Position numbers and translations under genes: made by a program. A stretch of DNA of 13,107 bases from an uncultured Ruminococcus sp. (GTDB lineage Bacteria > Bacillota > Clostridia > Oscillospirales > Acutalibacteraceae), in assembly GCA_946414115.1 (NCBI GenBank), contig CAMKNF010000042.1, positions 1-13,107 of the forward strand, in the 5' to 3' direction. This document shows positions 1-6,452 of the stretch, in pieces. Numbering within the stretch: the stretch's first letter is position 1; each line of letters opens with the position of its first letter. The notes under the pieces were generated by a model. It did no database searches. It was not told the DNA's origin and was given only the letters and a program-made list of their open reading frames with translations.

Positions 1-45
1 CCACCGAGATCTACACTCTTTCCCTACACGACGCTCTTCCGATCT
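1..45 (+). other. Illumina P5/TruSeq adapter remnant (artefact)
   Basis: Bases 1-45 match, base for base from memory, nucleotides 14-58 of the 58-nt Illumina universal P5 adapter, ending in the characteristic GCTCTTCCGATCT at the ligation point. It is library-construction sequence left at the end of an assembled contig. The reading frame of the neighbouring aminotransferase stops making family sense exactly at base 46, which confirms the junction. Nothing biological should be inferred from these bases. Confidence 0.97.
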
Positions 46-270
46 CTGCCTTAACTCCATAAAACCCCTGTTCGGAGAATACCACGTTTTGCCCTTTTCA
101 AGGCTTTTGATGCCCTCATCACGAATATGCCAAGGTGTCTGGAAGTCAGGCTCGCCGATACTGAGTGATATTACGTCGTCCATTTCATTTGCAATATCAA
201 AGAATTTGCGTATTCCCGACGGCTTTACGGTTTTTATATGGTCGTTTAAATATTTATCGTAATCTATCAC
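46..270 (-). CDS. PLP-dependent aminotransferase class I/II, N-terminal fragment
   Basis: The first 75 codons of a fold-type I PLP aminotransferase (AspC/PatA-like), which would transfer an amino group between an amino acid and a 2-oxo acid in the cytoplasm. The GEPDF motif at residues 39-43, followed by TPWHI, and the YSPNRGFMELR stretch at 64-74 are typical of the N-terminal substrate-binding segment. The PLP lysine and the rest of a protein of usually about 390 residues are missing because the contig ends at the adapter junction. The start is GTG at 268-270: it overlaps the lrp stop codon as GTGA, and GGAGGA lies about 10 bases upstream, so the two genes are translationally coupled. Substrate specificity cannot be read from this fragment. 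Lrp/AsnC regulators often sit beside the amino-acid enzymes they control, so this enzyme may be its target. Confidence 0.9.
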
Positions 271-749
271 AGGATTAAGTTCCTCCCGTCGGTGCGGTCG
301 CCAAAGTCAATAAGGTTCATTCCTCTGTCCTTGTAGCGGCGCATAATAAAGTGTGTGCCTGTTGAAAGCACACCGTCGATTGTAGAAAGCTTTTTTGCAA
401 CAAACATAGCAATATCCTGCATTGTTTCGCCTCTTACAATCAGTGCAAAATCATACGCTCCCGCCATAAGATAAACCGATTCAACTTCTTCAAAAGCCAT
501 ACAGCGCTCTGCCATTTCGTCAAAGCCTGTTTCCTTTTTAGGCATTACTTTAAGCTCTATCAGAGCTTCAACATCGCCGTCAGCAAGCTCGTCACGGTTT
601 ACAACAGCCTGATAGCCCTTGATGATGCCCTTGTTTTCATACTCTTTAATCTGTGCTTTTATGTAATCCTCGGGTTCGCCGAGCATTGTTGCTATTTCAC
701 CGGTGGTAAAGCCGGAATTTGTGCTTAAAAGCTGTAACAGTTTATCCAT
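267..749 (-). CDS. Lrp/AsnC family transcriptional regulator
   Basis: A 160-residue protein with the two-part layout of feast/famine regulators. Residues 1 to about 50 form an AsnC-type helix-turn-helix (TTGEIATMLGEPEDYIKAQ, then the GIIKGYQAVVN wing). Residues of about 60-140 form the RAM ligand-binding and oligomerisation domain, with the VESVYLMAGAYDFALIV core strand. Such proteins bind DNA as dimers to octamers and usually sense an amino acid. The ATG at 749 is chosen because AGGAGGAA lies 5-6 bases upstream; a longer reading frame reaching base 884 would run into the preceding gene and has no ribosome binding site. It has its own consensus promoter at 777-806 and is followed, with a 4-base overlap, by an aminotransferase gene. 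Family assignment is secure; the ligand and targets are unknown. Confidence 0.93.
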   Translation of the reverse strand: MDKLLQLLSTNSGFTTGEIATMLGEPEDYIKAQIKEYENKGIIKGYQAVVNRDELADGDVEALIELKVMPKKETGFDEMAERCMAFEEVESVYLMAGAYDFALIVRGETMQDIAMFVAKKLSTIDGVLSTGTHFIMRRYKDRGMNLIDFGDRTDGRNLIL

Positions 750-776
750 AATTCTTCCTCCTGTTATTTTTGTATA

Positions 777-806
777 ATTATACCGCCTGCATTGCAAGCT
801 TGTCAA
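777..806 (-). promoter_or_regulatory. Promoter of lrp-aminotransferase operon with overlapping palindrome
   Basis: On the minus strand there is a perfect TTGACA (801-806), an 18-base spacer and a perfect TATAAT (777-782). Transcription would start near 770, about 20 bases before the lrp ATG. The promoter lies inside the last codons of the upstream gene. The -10 box is embedded in the perfect 12-bp palindrome GTATAATTATAC at 772-783. That is a plausible operator for autoregulation by the Lrp/AsnC protein, which is an inference. Confidence 0.75.
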
Positions 807-1254
807 CCGTATTAATAAGATTTGTACATATTGAAGTTGCAACGCAATAAAGCTCGTCAGAATCATCTGTAATATTAAGTTCAATGTAATCCGTATGCTT
901 TTTAAGCGTTGCGATTACAGAATTATCAACGTCAATTATGCTGAAATTACCCTTTGCGATTTCTCCGTTGATATGCCAGTTATTACCGTAATAGTAACCG
1001 AGTATTCTGTTTGATGAAATAATCATAACAAAGGTGATGTGGTGCTTTCCTGCCTTAAAAGCAAAGGTGTGCGTGCCGACAATCGGGATTTTACGGATTT
1101 TCAGCACCGCTTTATCTGCACTATCCGAAACGATTAATTTTGAAACAGACTTACTCCCTGTAAAAGACGCTTTGTACTTTTCATTTCCAAACTCGTCATA
1201 TACCGTAAAGCAGGATTTGTCGGGAGAAGTGTTGCGTTTTATAAATAGTTTCAT
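778..1254 (-). CDS. LURP-one-related / tubby C-terminal-like protein
   Basis: A 158-residue protein resembling the bacterial LOR (LURP-one-related, YxjI-like) family, small beta-barrel proteins related to the tubby C-terminal domain. Visible family-like features are the start MKLFIKRN, the FTVYDEFGNEKYKASF hairpin near residues 16-31, and a run of short alternating hydrophobic strands such as VLKIRKIP, HTFAFKAG and SIIDVDNSVIATLKK. There is no signal peptide or membrane segment. The molecular function of this family in bacteria is not established. The ATG at 1254 has a modest GGTGA ribosome binding site 4 bases upstream. It lies 39 bases after nadE on the same strand with no terminator between, so it is probably cotranscribed with nadE, while lrp downstream has its own promoter. 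Family assignment is by pattern and length, hence moderate confidence. Confidence 0.65.
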   Translation of the reverse strand: MKLFIKRNTSPDKSCFTVYDEFGNEKYKASFTGSKSVSKLIVSDSADKAVLKIRKIPIVGTHTFAFKAGKHHITFVMIISSNRILGYYYGNNWHINGEIAKGNFSIIDVDNSVIATLKKHTDYIELNITDDSDELYCVATSICTNLINTVDKLAMQAV

Positions 1255-1293
1255 ACAATCACCGCTGTAATTTTTAATGCTGAATCAAAACAA

Positions 1294-3228
1294 TTAAGCG
1301 TTTTCAAGCTCGTCAAGCCACGCCTTTACAGAGGCGTCACTCGGCATTCTCCAATCGGAACGTGGTGACAGAGTAACAGAGCCTACCTTTGGACCGTCAG
1401 GCAGACAGGAACGCTTGAACTGCTGACTGAAAAATCTTTTGATGAAAACAGTGAGCCATTTTTTGATGGTTTCTTCGCTGTATTTATCCTTAAAGGAGAG
1501 CTTAGCCATATAGTATATTTTACTCGGAGCGTAACCGAAACGTACCAAGTAATATAGGAAAAAGTCGTGAAGCTCATACGGACCGACAACGTCCTCGGTT
1601 TTCTGTGCGATTTCTCCGTTCTTATCGGGCGGCAACAATTCGGGACTGACGGGAGTGTCGAGAACGTCAAGCAGTACTTCCTTTAAAGTGCCGTTTGATT
1701 TCTGTGCTTCATAAGCAGTAAGGTAACGCACGAGAGTTTTGGGGATTGAAGAATTTACTGCATACATACTCATATGGTCGCCGTTGTAGGTTGCCCAGCC
1801 GAGAGCAAGCTCGGAAAGGTCACCTGTGCCGATTACAAGACCGTTGTACTTGTTTGACAAGTCCATAAGAATCTGCGTACGCTCACGAGCCTGTGAATTT
1901 TCATAGGTTATATTTGTAACGCTTTCGTCGTGACCGATGTCGGAAAAATGCTGACGAACTGCAAGAGTGATATTGATTTCTTCAAATGAAACTCCGTATG
2001 CCTCGGCAAGCTTTTCTGCGTTTGATTTCGTGCGCTTTGTTGTGCCGAAGCAAGGCATTGTTACAGTGTGGATATTCTTTCTGTCGAGTGAGAGCATATC
2101 AAATGCGTGAACGCAGACGATAAGCGCAAGAGTACTGTCAAGTCCTCCCGATAAGCCTAATACTACGTTCTGAATGCCTGTATGCGCAAGACGGGTTGCA
2201 AGACCTGTTGCCTGAATTGTCAGGATTTCCTGACAACGGTTTTCAAGGTCGCTTTTGTCAGAAGGAACGAAAGGCGTGCAAGGGAATGTTCTTGTTAATT
2301 TTGTATCACGCTTTTTAATATCAAAATCTTTGCTTACATAGTAATATGAATCCCTGTCAGGGATATAACTGATATAGGTATTGGTTTTTCTGCGTTCGCT
2401 CATAAGACGTTCAACGTCAATATCTGCATAGGTAATTCCGTTATTAAAGCGACAGCTTTCGGAAACAATCGTTCCGTTTTCGGCAATTACATTTTGTGCA
2501 GAAAAGACCATATCGGTTGTGCTTTCACCGAAGCCTGCGTCACAATAGACATAGCCGCAGCAGAGCTTTGCACTCTGCATTTTTACAAGGTCGCGGCGGT
2601 ACTGAGCCTTGCCGATTAAATCGTCCGAACAGGAAAGGTTGCAGATTATTGAGGCTCCGCTCTGTGCAAGTTTTATTGACGGTGACTCGGCTACCCACAA
2701 ATCCTCGCAGATTTCAACGCCGAATGAAAAATCCTCCATATCCTTGCAGACAAAATATTGCGTATCGGAAAGCTCAATCCAACCATCTCCGGCATAAACA
2801 ATATGCTCTTGAACATTCTTTCCGCTTGTGAAGTGTCTTAACTCATAAAACTCACTATAATTCGGGATATTTACCTTTGGAACTGCACCGAGAATTTCGC
2901 CCTTGCAAATTACAACACCGCAGTTATAGAGCGACTGCTTTACAGCTATGGGAACTCCGATTACAAAAACTATGTCGAGGTCTTTCGTTTCGTTTTTTAT
3001 CTTCAAAACGGCTTTCTCTGCCGCCTTAAGCAAGGTGCTTTGTAAAAACAAATCCGAGCAAGTGTAGCCTGTTACGCAAAGCTCGGGAAACACAAGCAAA
3101 GCCGCTCCGTTTTCATATGCCTCTTTAACGCAGGATATTATCTGATTTGCGTTGTATTCGCAGTCTGCCACTCTGATTTTCGGCGTTGCCGCCGCTGTTT
3201 TTACAAAACCGTATTTCAAATCTATCAT
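1294..3228 (-). CDS. nadE: Glutamine-dependent NAD+ synthetase
   Basis: Catalyses the last step of NAD+ synthesis, amidation of deamido-NAD+ using ATP, with ammonia released from glutamine. The 644 residues match the long two-domain form. The N-terminal carbon-nitrogen hydrolase (nitrilase-fold) domain of about 280 residues shows the Glu-Lys-Cys triad: E49 in FPEL, K118 in AVPKVN and C174 in GVEICEDLW. The C-terminal synthetase domain has the ATP-pyrophosphatase P-loop LGLSGGLDST at 357-366, then TYENSQARER at 441-450 and VIGTGDLSELALGW near 465-478. The N-terminal AAATPKIRVADCEYN is typical of Bacillota enzymes. An in-frame TAA lies one codon before the ATG, so translation cannot begin further upstream. 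AAGGA directly abuts the ATG, an unusually short spacing, and a stronger GGAGG sits in a hairpin further upstream. The gene is intact. Confidence 0.97.
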   Translation of the reverse strand: MIDLKYGFVKTAAATPKIRVADCEYNANQIISCVKEAYENGAALLVFPELCVTGYTCSDLFLQSTLLKAAEKAVLKIKNETKDLDIVFVIGVPIAVKQSLYNCGVVICKGEILGAVPKVNIPNYSEFYELRHFTSGKNVQEHIVYAGDGWIELSDTQYFVCKDMEDFSFGVEICEDLWVAESPSIKLAQSGASIICNLSCSDDLIGKAQYRRDLVKMQSAKLCCGYVYCDAGFGESTTDMVFSAQNVIAENGTIVSESCRFNNGITYADIDVERLMSERRKTNTYISYIPDRDSYYYVSKDFDIKKRDTKLTRTFPCTPFVPSDKSDLENRCQEILTIQATGLATRLAHTGIQNVVLGLSGGLDSTLALIVCVHAFDMLSLDRKNIHTVTMPCFGTTKRTKSNAEKLAEAYGVSFEEINITLAVRQHFSDIGHDESVTNITYENSQARERTQILMDLSNKYNGLVIGTGDLSELALGWATYNGDHMSMYAVNSSIPKTLVRYLTAYEAQKSNGTLKEVLLDVLDTPVSPELLPPDKNGEIAQKTEDVVGPYELHDFFLYYLVRFGYAPSKIYYMAKLSFKDKYSEETIKKWLTVFIKRFFSQQFKRSCLPDGPKVGSVTLSPRSDWRMPSDASVKAWLDELENA

Positions 3229-3241
3229 TCCTTATACAAAT

Positions 3242-3278
3242 ATATCCGCAGGATTTTTACCCTCCTACGGATATTATA
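3242..3278 (-). promoter_or_regulatory. Hairpin and possible -10 element upstream of nadE
   Basis: Bases 3242-3253 and 3263-3274 form a 12-bp inverted repeat with a 9-base loop; in the minus-strand transcript one pair is G-U. The AGGAGGG sequence lies across the 5' arm and the loop. A TATAAT reads on the minus strand at 3273-3278 with only a weak -35 (TTGTAT) 17 bases upstream. The hairpin has no clean U-tract after it, so it is not a convincing terminator for the upstream ligase gene. It could be a weak terminator, a 3'-end stabiliser or a nadE leader structure; I cannot decide between these. Confidence 0.35.
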
Positions 3279-3304
3279 ACTCATTTTACAATATTATACA
3301 AGCA

Positions 3305-4768
3305 TTAAAGAAGTGTTCTTGTAAGACGTTTTCTGTGGAAAAGATACTGCGTTTCAAGCATCGGCTCGAATTTTGCAATATAACAGCTCATATATCCCAT
3401 CATAAGCCAGAACCACATAACCATAAAGGAGATGTCGTACAACAGCGCTTTCTCGAACATAGCATAAATCAGATATGCAAACAGGAAAGCAAACAAACAG
3501 GGATAGACATCGTTGCGGAATGTCTTTTTCTGCAAAAACAAATGCTGTGCCGAATGCTTTGCAAAGCGAAATCCGAAAATACCGAACAATAGAAATCCGA
3601 TTATTCCTGTTGATACAAGAATTGTAAGATAGCCGTTGTGCAAATCGCTTTTGTGATAGGAGTAATTCAGAACTCCGTTTGAGTATTCCTCACTGTAAAA
3701 GACTATATTTCCGTTTGAAATTCCGATAAAAGGAGAAATTTTAAACAGATTTATTGATTCTTTCCAGAGCTTGAAACGCCCGCTGTCGATGTTTTTGTTT
3801 TCGTGACCGAAGGTAACGTCTTTCTTATCCTGCGGATTATCCGTTTCTGCCGATGATATTCCCGAAGTTATATCTTCTTCACCCATAATTACACTGATTA
3901 TAGAATTTGTTTTTGAGAGAACAACAGAAAAACCTGTCTGACAAATTGTTCGCAGCATCAGCGCAGAGGAAGCTAAAAACGCACCTACAACTACAAGTGC
4001 AATTATTTTGAATATTATTTTAGAGGCAGACAAGCCTGTTTTATCTGCAAAAAAAATGTATATTAAATATACTATTGCATATGCAAGTGCAAGAACAAGC
4101 GACGCATTTGAGTCGCAGAGAATAAGCGAAAACAAATTTGTAGCAATACAGGTAAAAATCCAGATTTTACTTACTCTCGGCTGATTAACGGATTTCATCA
4201 GCTTTTCTTTATAGAGCATATGACAGCAGACTATTGACACTACCGAAACAAAGCCGAGCAGGTTGGGGTTGACATAAACACCTGTAAAGCGGTTTTCATA
4301 GATTGTGAATTTAATCCAGTACCACTCAAACGTAACTCCGAACATAAGGCAGATAATTCCGATTATGTTTGCAACGGTTGTGACGTAGACAATGAATCGA
4401 GCCATTGAATAAAGCTCACTTCTGAAATCAAAATTTGGTTCTGTATGCATTCCGTAAAACACAAAAAAGCACACAAAAACATGAAGAAGCATTATTAGGC
4501 TGTATAGAATTGTTGCAGAGAAGTTTATTATAATTGACAACAGAGAGAAAACAAGGAATGCACCTACCCAAAGTCCGAAACGAAGCTTGAAGAAGGTGTT
4601 GTTTACACGCTGATTGTAGACTGCAAGTCCTACTCCCCATACAAATAGAAAAACAAGAAGAACGTATGCGGGAATCTGAAGAAATGCGATATTACAGAAA
4701 AATAAATCAGCTATGTAGAGTTTTCTGAAAAGCGAAGAATCCTTTAACTTTTCTTTAACAGCAATCAT
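3305..4768 (-). CDS. O-antigen ligase/polymerase-like membrane protein (Wzy_C/WaaL type)
   Basis: A 487-residue multi-spanning membrane protein with about ten hydrophobic segments spread from residue 22 to 465. A large soluble loop between the later segments (about 280-375) is the hallmark of the O-antigen ligase/Wzy superfamily. Family-like motifs are RFTGVYVNPNLLG at 160-172, SGRFKLW at 329-335, the PFIGISNG turn near 346, and DLHNGYLTILVSTGIIG at 375-391, where the conserved His and aromatic/Leu positions occur. Relatives join polyprenyl-linked glycans to an acceptor or polymerise repeat units on the outer face of the membrane. The ATG at 4768 has AGAGGT about 7 bases upstream and follows the sugar transferase stop by only 14 bases, so the pair is one operon. 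Ligase, polymerase and protein-glycosylating roles cannot be told apart from sequence alone. Confidence 0.8.
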   Translation of the reverse strand: MIAVKEKLKDSSLFRKLYIADLFFCNIAFLQIPAYVLLVFLFVWGVGLAVYNQRVNNTFFKLRFGLWVGAFLVFSLLSIIINFSATILYSLIMLLHVFVCFFVFYGMHTEPNFDFRSELYSMARFIVYVTTVANIIGIICLMFGVTFEWYWIKFTIYENRFTGVYVNPNLLGFVSVVSIVCCHMLYKEKLMKSVNQPRVSKIWIFTCIATNLFSLILCDSNASLVLALAYAIVYLIYIFFADKTGLSASKIIFKIIALVVVGAFLASSALMLRTICQTGFSVVLSKTNSIISVIMGEEDITSGISSAETDNPQDKKDVTFGHENKNIDSGRFKLWKESINLFKISPFIGISNGNIVFYSEEYSNGVLNYSYHKSDLHNGYLTILVSTGIIGFLLFGIFGFRFAKHSAQHLFLQKKTFRNDVYPCLFAFLFAYLIYAMFEKALLYDISFMVMWFWLMMGYMSCYIAKFEPMLETQYLFHRKRLTRTLL

Positions 4769-4782
4769 TTTTATACCTCTTA

Positions 4783-5463
4783 TCAGCAGAAAACCTCTTT
4801 GACGGTTTTAAGCATTAGCTTTAAATCAGAACGAAATCCGAAATTTTCGGTATATTGTAAATTGTATTTCATTTTTTCGGGAAGTATTTTTTCGATATAT
4901 ACCTTGTCTACGTCCTGCTCCGAGCTTAAAAGCTTTTCCTCGTCCTTGTACATAATTGACGCAAGGGAGGTTATTCCGGCAGGAATCAGGAGGGTTGCAA
5001 GATATTCGGGCTTATATTGTTCTACATACTTCGGCACTTCGGGACGTGTTCCCACAACAGACATACTGCCCGAAAGCACATTAAAAATCTGCGGAAGCTC
5101 ATCAAGACGGTATTTTCTTAAAAATCTGCCGACCTTTGTCACTCTTGAATCGCTGTCGGTAGTGACAAGCGAACCGATTTTATCGGCGTTTTCTACCATT
5201 GTGCGAAATTTAAGAATTTTGAAATTTTTTCCGTAGGTTGTAACACGCACCTGTCTGTAGAAAACAGGACCTTTAGAGGTTGCTTTAACTGCGACAGCTA
5301 TAATGATAATAGGAATAATAAGTACAACAAGCAGCATTACGGCGAAGATTAAATCAGTACTGCGCTTGAGCACAAGACTTCCTGTTTTTTTGGATAGAAT
5401 ATCATAATAATATTTTACTTCCTCGCACTGAAACTGCTTTGGAAGCTTATCAAATGATTTCAT
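4783..5463 (-). CDS. Polyprenyl-phosphate sugar-1-phosphate transferase (bacterial sugar transferase family)
   Basis: A monotopic phosphoglycosyl transferase that loads the first sugar-1-phosphate onto undecaprenyl phosphate at the cytoplasmic membrane face, starting a surface glycan. The 226-residue protein is the short form, with only the catalytic domain. It has one hydrophobic segment at about 37-59 after KRSTDLIF, then GPVFYRQVRV (65-74), LKFRTM (84-89), RVTKVGRFLRKYRLDELPQ (107-125) containing the catalytic Asp-Glu pair D121-E122, SMSVVGTRPEVP (133-144) and PAGITSLASI. The ATG at 5463 is preferred over one 24 bases upstream because AAGGAG lies 7 bases before it. It is the first gene of a two-gene operon with the ligase-like protein. 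The leader and promoter upstream are described separately. The sugar transferred cannot be predicted. Confidence 0.93.
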   Translation of the reverse strand: MKSFDKLPKQFQCEEVKYYYDILSKKTGSLVLKRSTDLIFAVMLLVVLIIPIIIIAVAVKATSKGPVFYRQVRVTTYGKNFKILKFRTMVENADKIGSLVTTDSDSRVTKVGRFLRKYRLDELPQIFNVLSGSMSVVGTRPEVPKYVEQYKPEYLATLLIPAGITSLASIMYKDEEKLLSSEQDVDKVYIEKILPEKMKYNLQYTENFGFRSDLKLMLKTVKEVFC

Positions 5464-5682
5464 GCCATATCTCCTTATAATAAGCATAAATATTGCATTT
5501 TACTATGATATTATATATCTTTTTAAAATTTATTTCAATTATTATTTCAAAATCTTAATAATTTACGGCATAACGTAAAAACCGACGGTATGCAACCGTC
5601 GGTTTTTAGGTAATTTTATGGAGTAATCAAGCACATAGAAAGGAAGTTGTCAGTTAATTAATGTAAGATAATCTTTATCTTG
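5464..5682 (-). promoter_or_regulatory. Long leader RNA of the glycan operon
   Basis: From the predicted start near 5682 to the sugar transferase ATG the transcript has about 219 untranslated bases. The first 17 bases (5681 down to 5665) fold into a perfect 7-bp hairpin with a 3-base loop at the very 5' end. An intrinsic-terminator-like hairpin follows about 75 bases in (5607-5577). A second small 6-bp hairpin, TTTACG/CGTAAA, follows immediately; its loop (TTATGC) is complementary over 4-5 bases to the terminator loop (TGCAT). The rest, down to 5464, is AT-rich with no reading frame. A terminator-like element inside a leader suggests conditional readthrough. No known riboswitch class or ops/JUMPstart element was recognised. 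Confidence 0.5.
5577..5607 (-). terminator. Terminator-like hairpin in glycan operon leader
   Basis: A perfect 13-bp inverted repeat: 5577-5589 pairs with 5595-5607 around a 5-base loop. The core is CCGACGG/CCGTCGG and both ends run into A5/T5 tracts, so it resembles a rho-independent terminator in either direction. No plus-strand gene ends here, while the minus-strand glycan operon promoter lies upstream. The useful reading is therefore an attenuator between promoter and first gene. The T-tract is short (5) and is also used in the stem, so efficiency is uncertain. Confidence 0.7.
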
Positions 5683-5687
5683 TCTAT

Positions 5688-5716
5688 ACTATACCACACC
5701 CATTGTTTATTGTCAA
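5688..5716 (-). promoter_or_regulatory. Sigma-A promoter of the glycan operon
   Basis: On the minus strand: perfect -35 TTGACA (5711-5716), a spacer of exactly 17 bases, and -10 TATAGT (5688-5693, 5 of 6). Transcription would begin near 5681-5682. The next minus-strand gene is the sugar transferase starting at 5463, so this drives it through a leader of about 219 nt. It is one of the closest matches to consensus in the window. Confidence 0.8.
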
Positions 5717-5784
5717 CACTTTTTTTAAACTTTTTTTAAAAATAATATGTTAATTATTTAATTATTTATAAATGACTAAACCTC

Positions 5785-5813
5785 TTGACTAAATGCTTAA
5801 AAAAATGTAAAAT
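5785..5813 (+). promoter_or_regulatory. Sigma-A promoter of the DUF1292 gene
   Basis: TTGACT (5785-5790), 17-base spacer, TAAAAT (5808-5813), each one base from consensus. The predicted start near 5820 gives a very short leader of about 18 bases holding AAGGAGG (5823-5829), 8 bases before the ATG. It is divergent from the glycan operon promoter, with about 70 AT-rich bases between the two -35 boxes. Confidence 0.7.
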
Positions 5814-5837
5814 TAAATTAGCAAGGAGGCATACGCT

Positions 5838-6134
5838 ATGAACAACGAATACAATCCGGACCTTGTCACATTAATCAGTGACGAAGGTGAAGAAATTGAA
5901 TTTGAAATCCTTGATATAATTGAAAACGATGAAGGAAAGTTCTATGTACTCTACCCCTACTATGCAGACCCTGCTGACGCAGTGAATGACCCGGGTGAGT
6001 ATTATATATTTGAAGTTCAGGAAATTGACGGCGAAGAAGAGCTTGCCGAAATTGAAGATGACGAAAAGCTCGACAGAATTGCCGCAATCTTTGAAGAGGA
6101 ATATAACAAAGAACTTTTTGATGAGGATGAGTAA
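5838..6134 (+). CDS. DUF1292 domain-containing acidic protein (YrzB/UPF0473-like)
   Basis: A 98-residue, strongly acidic protein with the DUF1292 pattern: an opening strand LVTLISDEGEEIEFEILDII (about 9-28), then GKFYVLYPY (33-41), an Asp/Pro-rich turn, and EYYIFEVQEIDGEEELAEIEDDEKLDRIAAIFEEEY to the end. Members occur widely in Bacillota, often near the Holliday junction resolvase homologue yqgF/ruvX, but their function is unknown. Here it stands alone: divergent from the glycan operon and followed by the 6S RNA gene. The ATG at 5838 has an ideal AAGGAGG 8 bases upstream and its own promoter. No clear terminator follows, so some transcripts may run into the 6S RNA region. Confidence 0.88.
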   Translation: MNNEYNPDLVTLISDEGEEIEFEILDIIENDEGKFYVLYPYYADPADAVNDPGEYYIFEVQEIDGEEELAEIEDDEKLDRIAAIFEEEYNKELFDEDE

Positions 6135-6206
6135 TTTTTTATTTCTTTTAACATAATATAATATTAGGATTTAATTAGATTTCAGTATTAATTGACTTTA
6201 GTCTTT

Positions 6207-6391
6207 TTCCTGCCCGATACGCGAATGATTTTAAAATAACCCTACAACTCTTAAATCGGGAGCTTAGCTCTTTAAGCGGTGTGCAGACCTCCCGTGTTCG
6301 GAAGAAGGGAGCCTGAAGCTTAAAGGCGGGCACCCACCTGCTTTTTCGTAGGCAGGTTATTGTTTAAATCATACGGTCGGGCGGGATTTTT
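6207..6391 (+). ncRNA. ssrS: 6S RNA (global regulator of sigma-A RNA polymerase)
   Basis: The spacer between the DUF1292 gene and gpsA holds an RNA of about 180 nt with 6S architecture. The closing stem pairs 6209-6217 with 6377-6385 (9 bp, one G-U) and is followed by a T-rich end (6387-6391). An upper stem pairs CTTTAAGC (6270-6277) with GCTTAAAG (6318-6325), and inside it CTCCC (6289-6293) pairs with GGGAG (6307-6311). The 3' side of the central bubble carries CACCCACCTGC...GCAGGTTA, the small hairpin and ACCCACC...AGGTT signature that I recall as conserved in 6S RNAs, and GGAGCCTGAAG also fits. 6S RNA mimics an open promoter and binds housekeeping RNA polymerase in stationary phase. Exact ends and its promoter could not be fixed. 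An Rfam RF00013 search would settle the identification. Confidence 0.8.
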
Positions 6392-6452
6392 ATTGTTTAT
6401 AATTTTCCAAAATTTACTATAGAGTTATTAAAATATTTAGGAGTAAAAATAT

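Noticed and set aside
750..884. N-terminal extension of the Lrp frame up to base 884
   Set aside because: It overlaps the end of the upstream gene, lacks a ribosome binding site and is not family-like; ATG 749 has AGGAGG and a promoter placed just before it.
2496..2831. Plus-strand frames opposite nadE
   Set aside because: Composition is Arg/Leu/His-rich with no family resemblance, and nadE on the other strand is intact.
5577..5607. Hairpin as a simple end-of-gene terminator
   Set aside because: No gene on either strand ends just before it, and it lies between a minus-strand promoter and its first gene.
6192..6220. TTGACT at 6192-6197 as a -35 box for the 6S RNA
   Set aside because: The matching -10 position (6215-6220) falls inside the 6S closing stem and is not TATAAT-like, so the start would remove the stem; the true promoter is unresolved.
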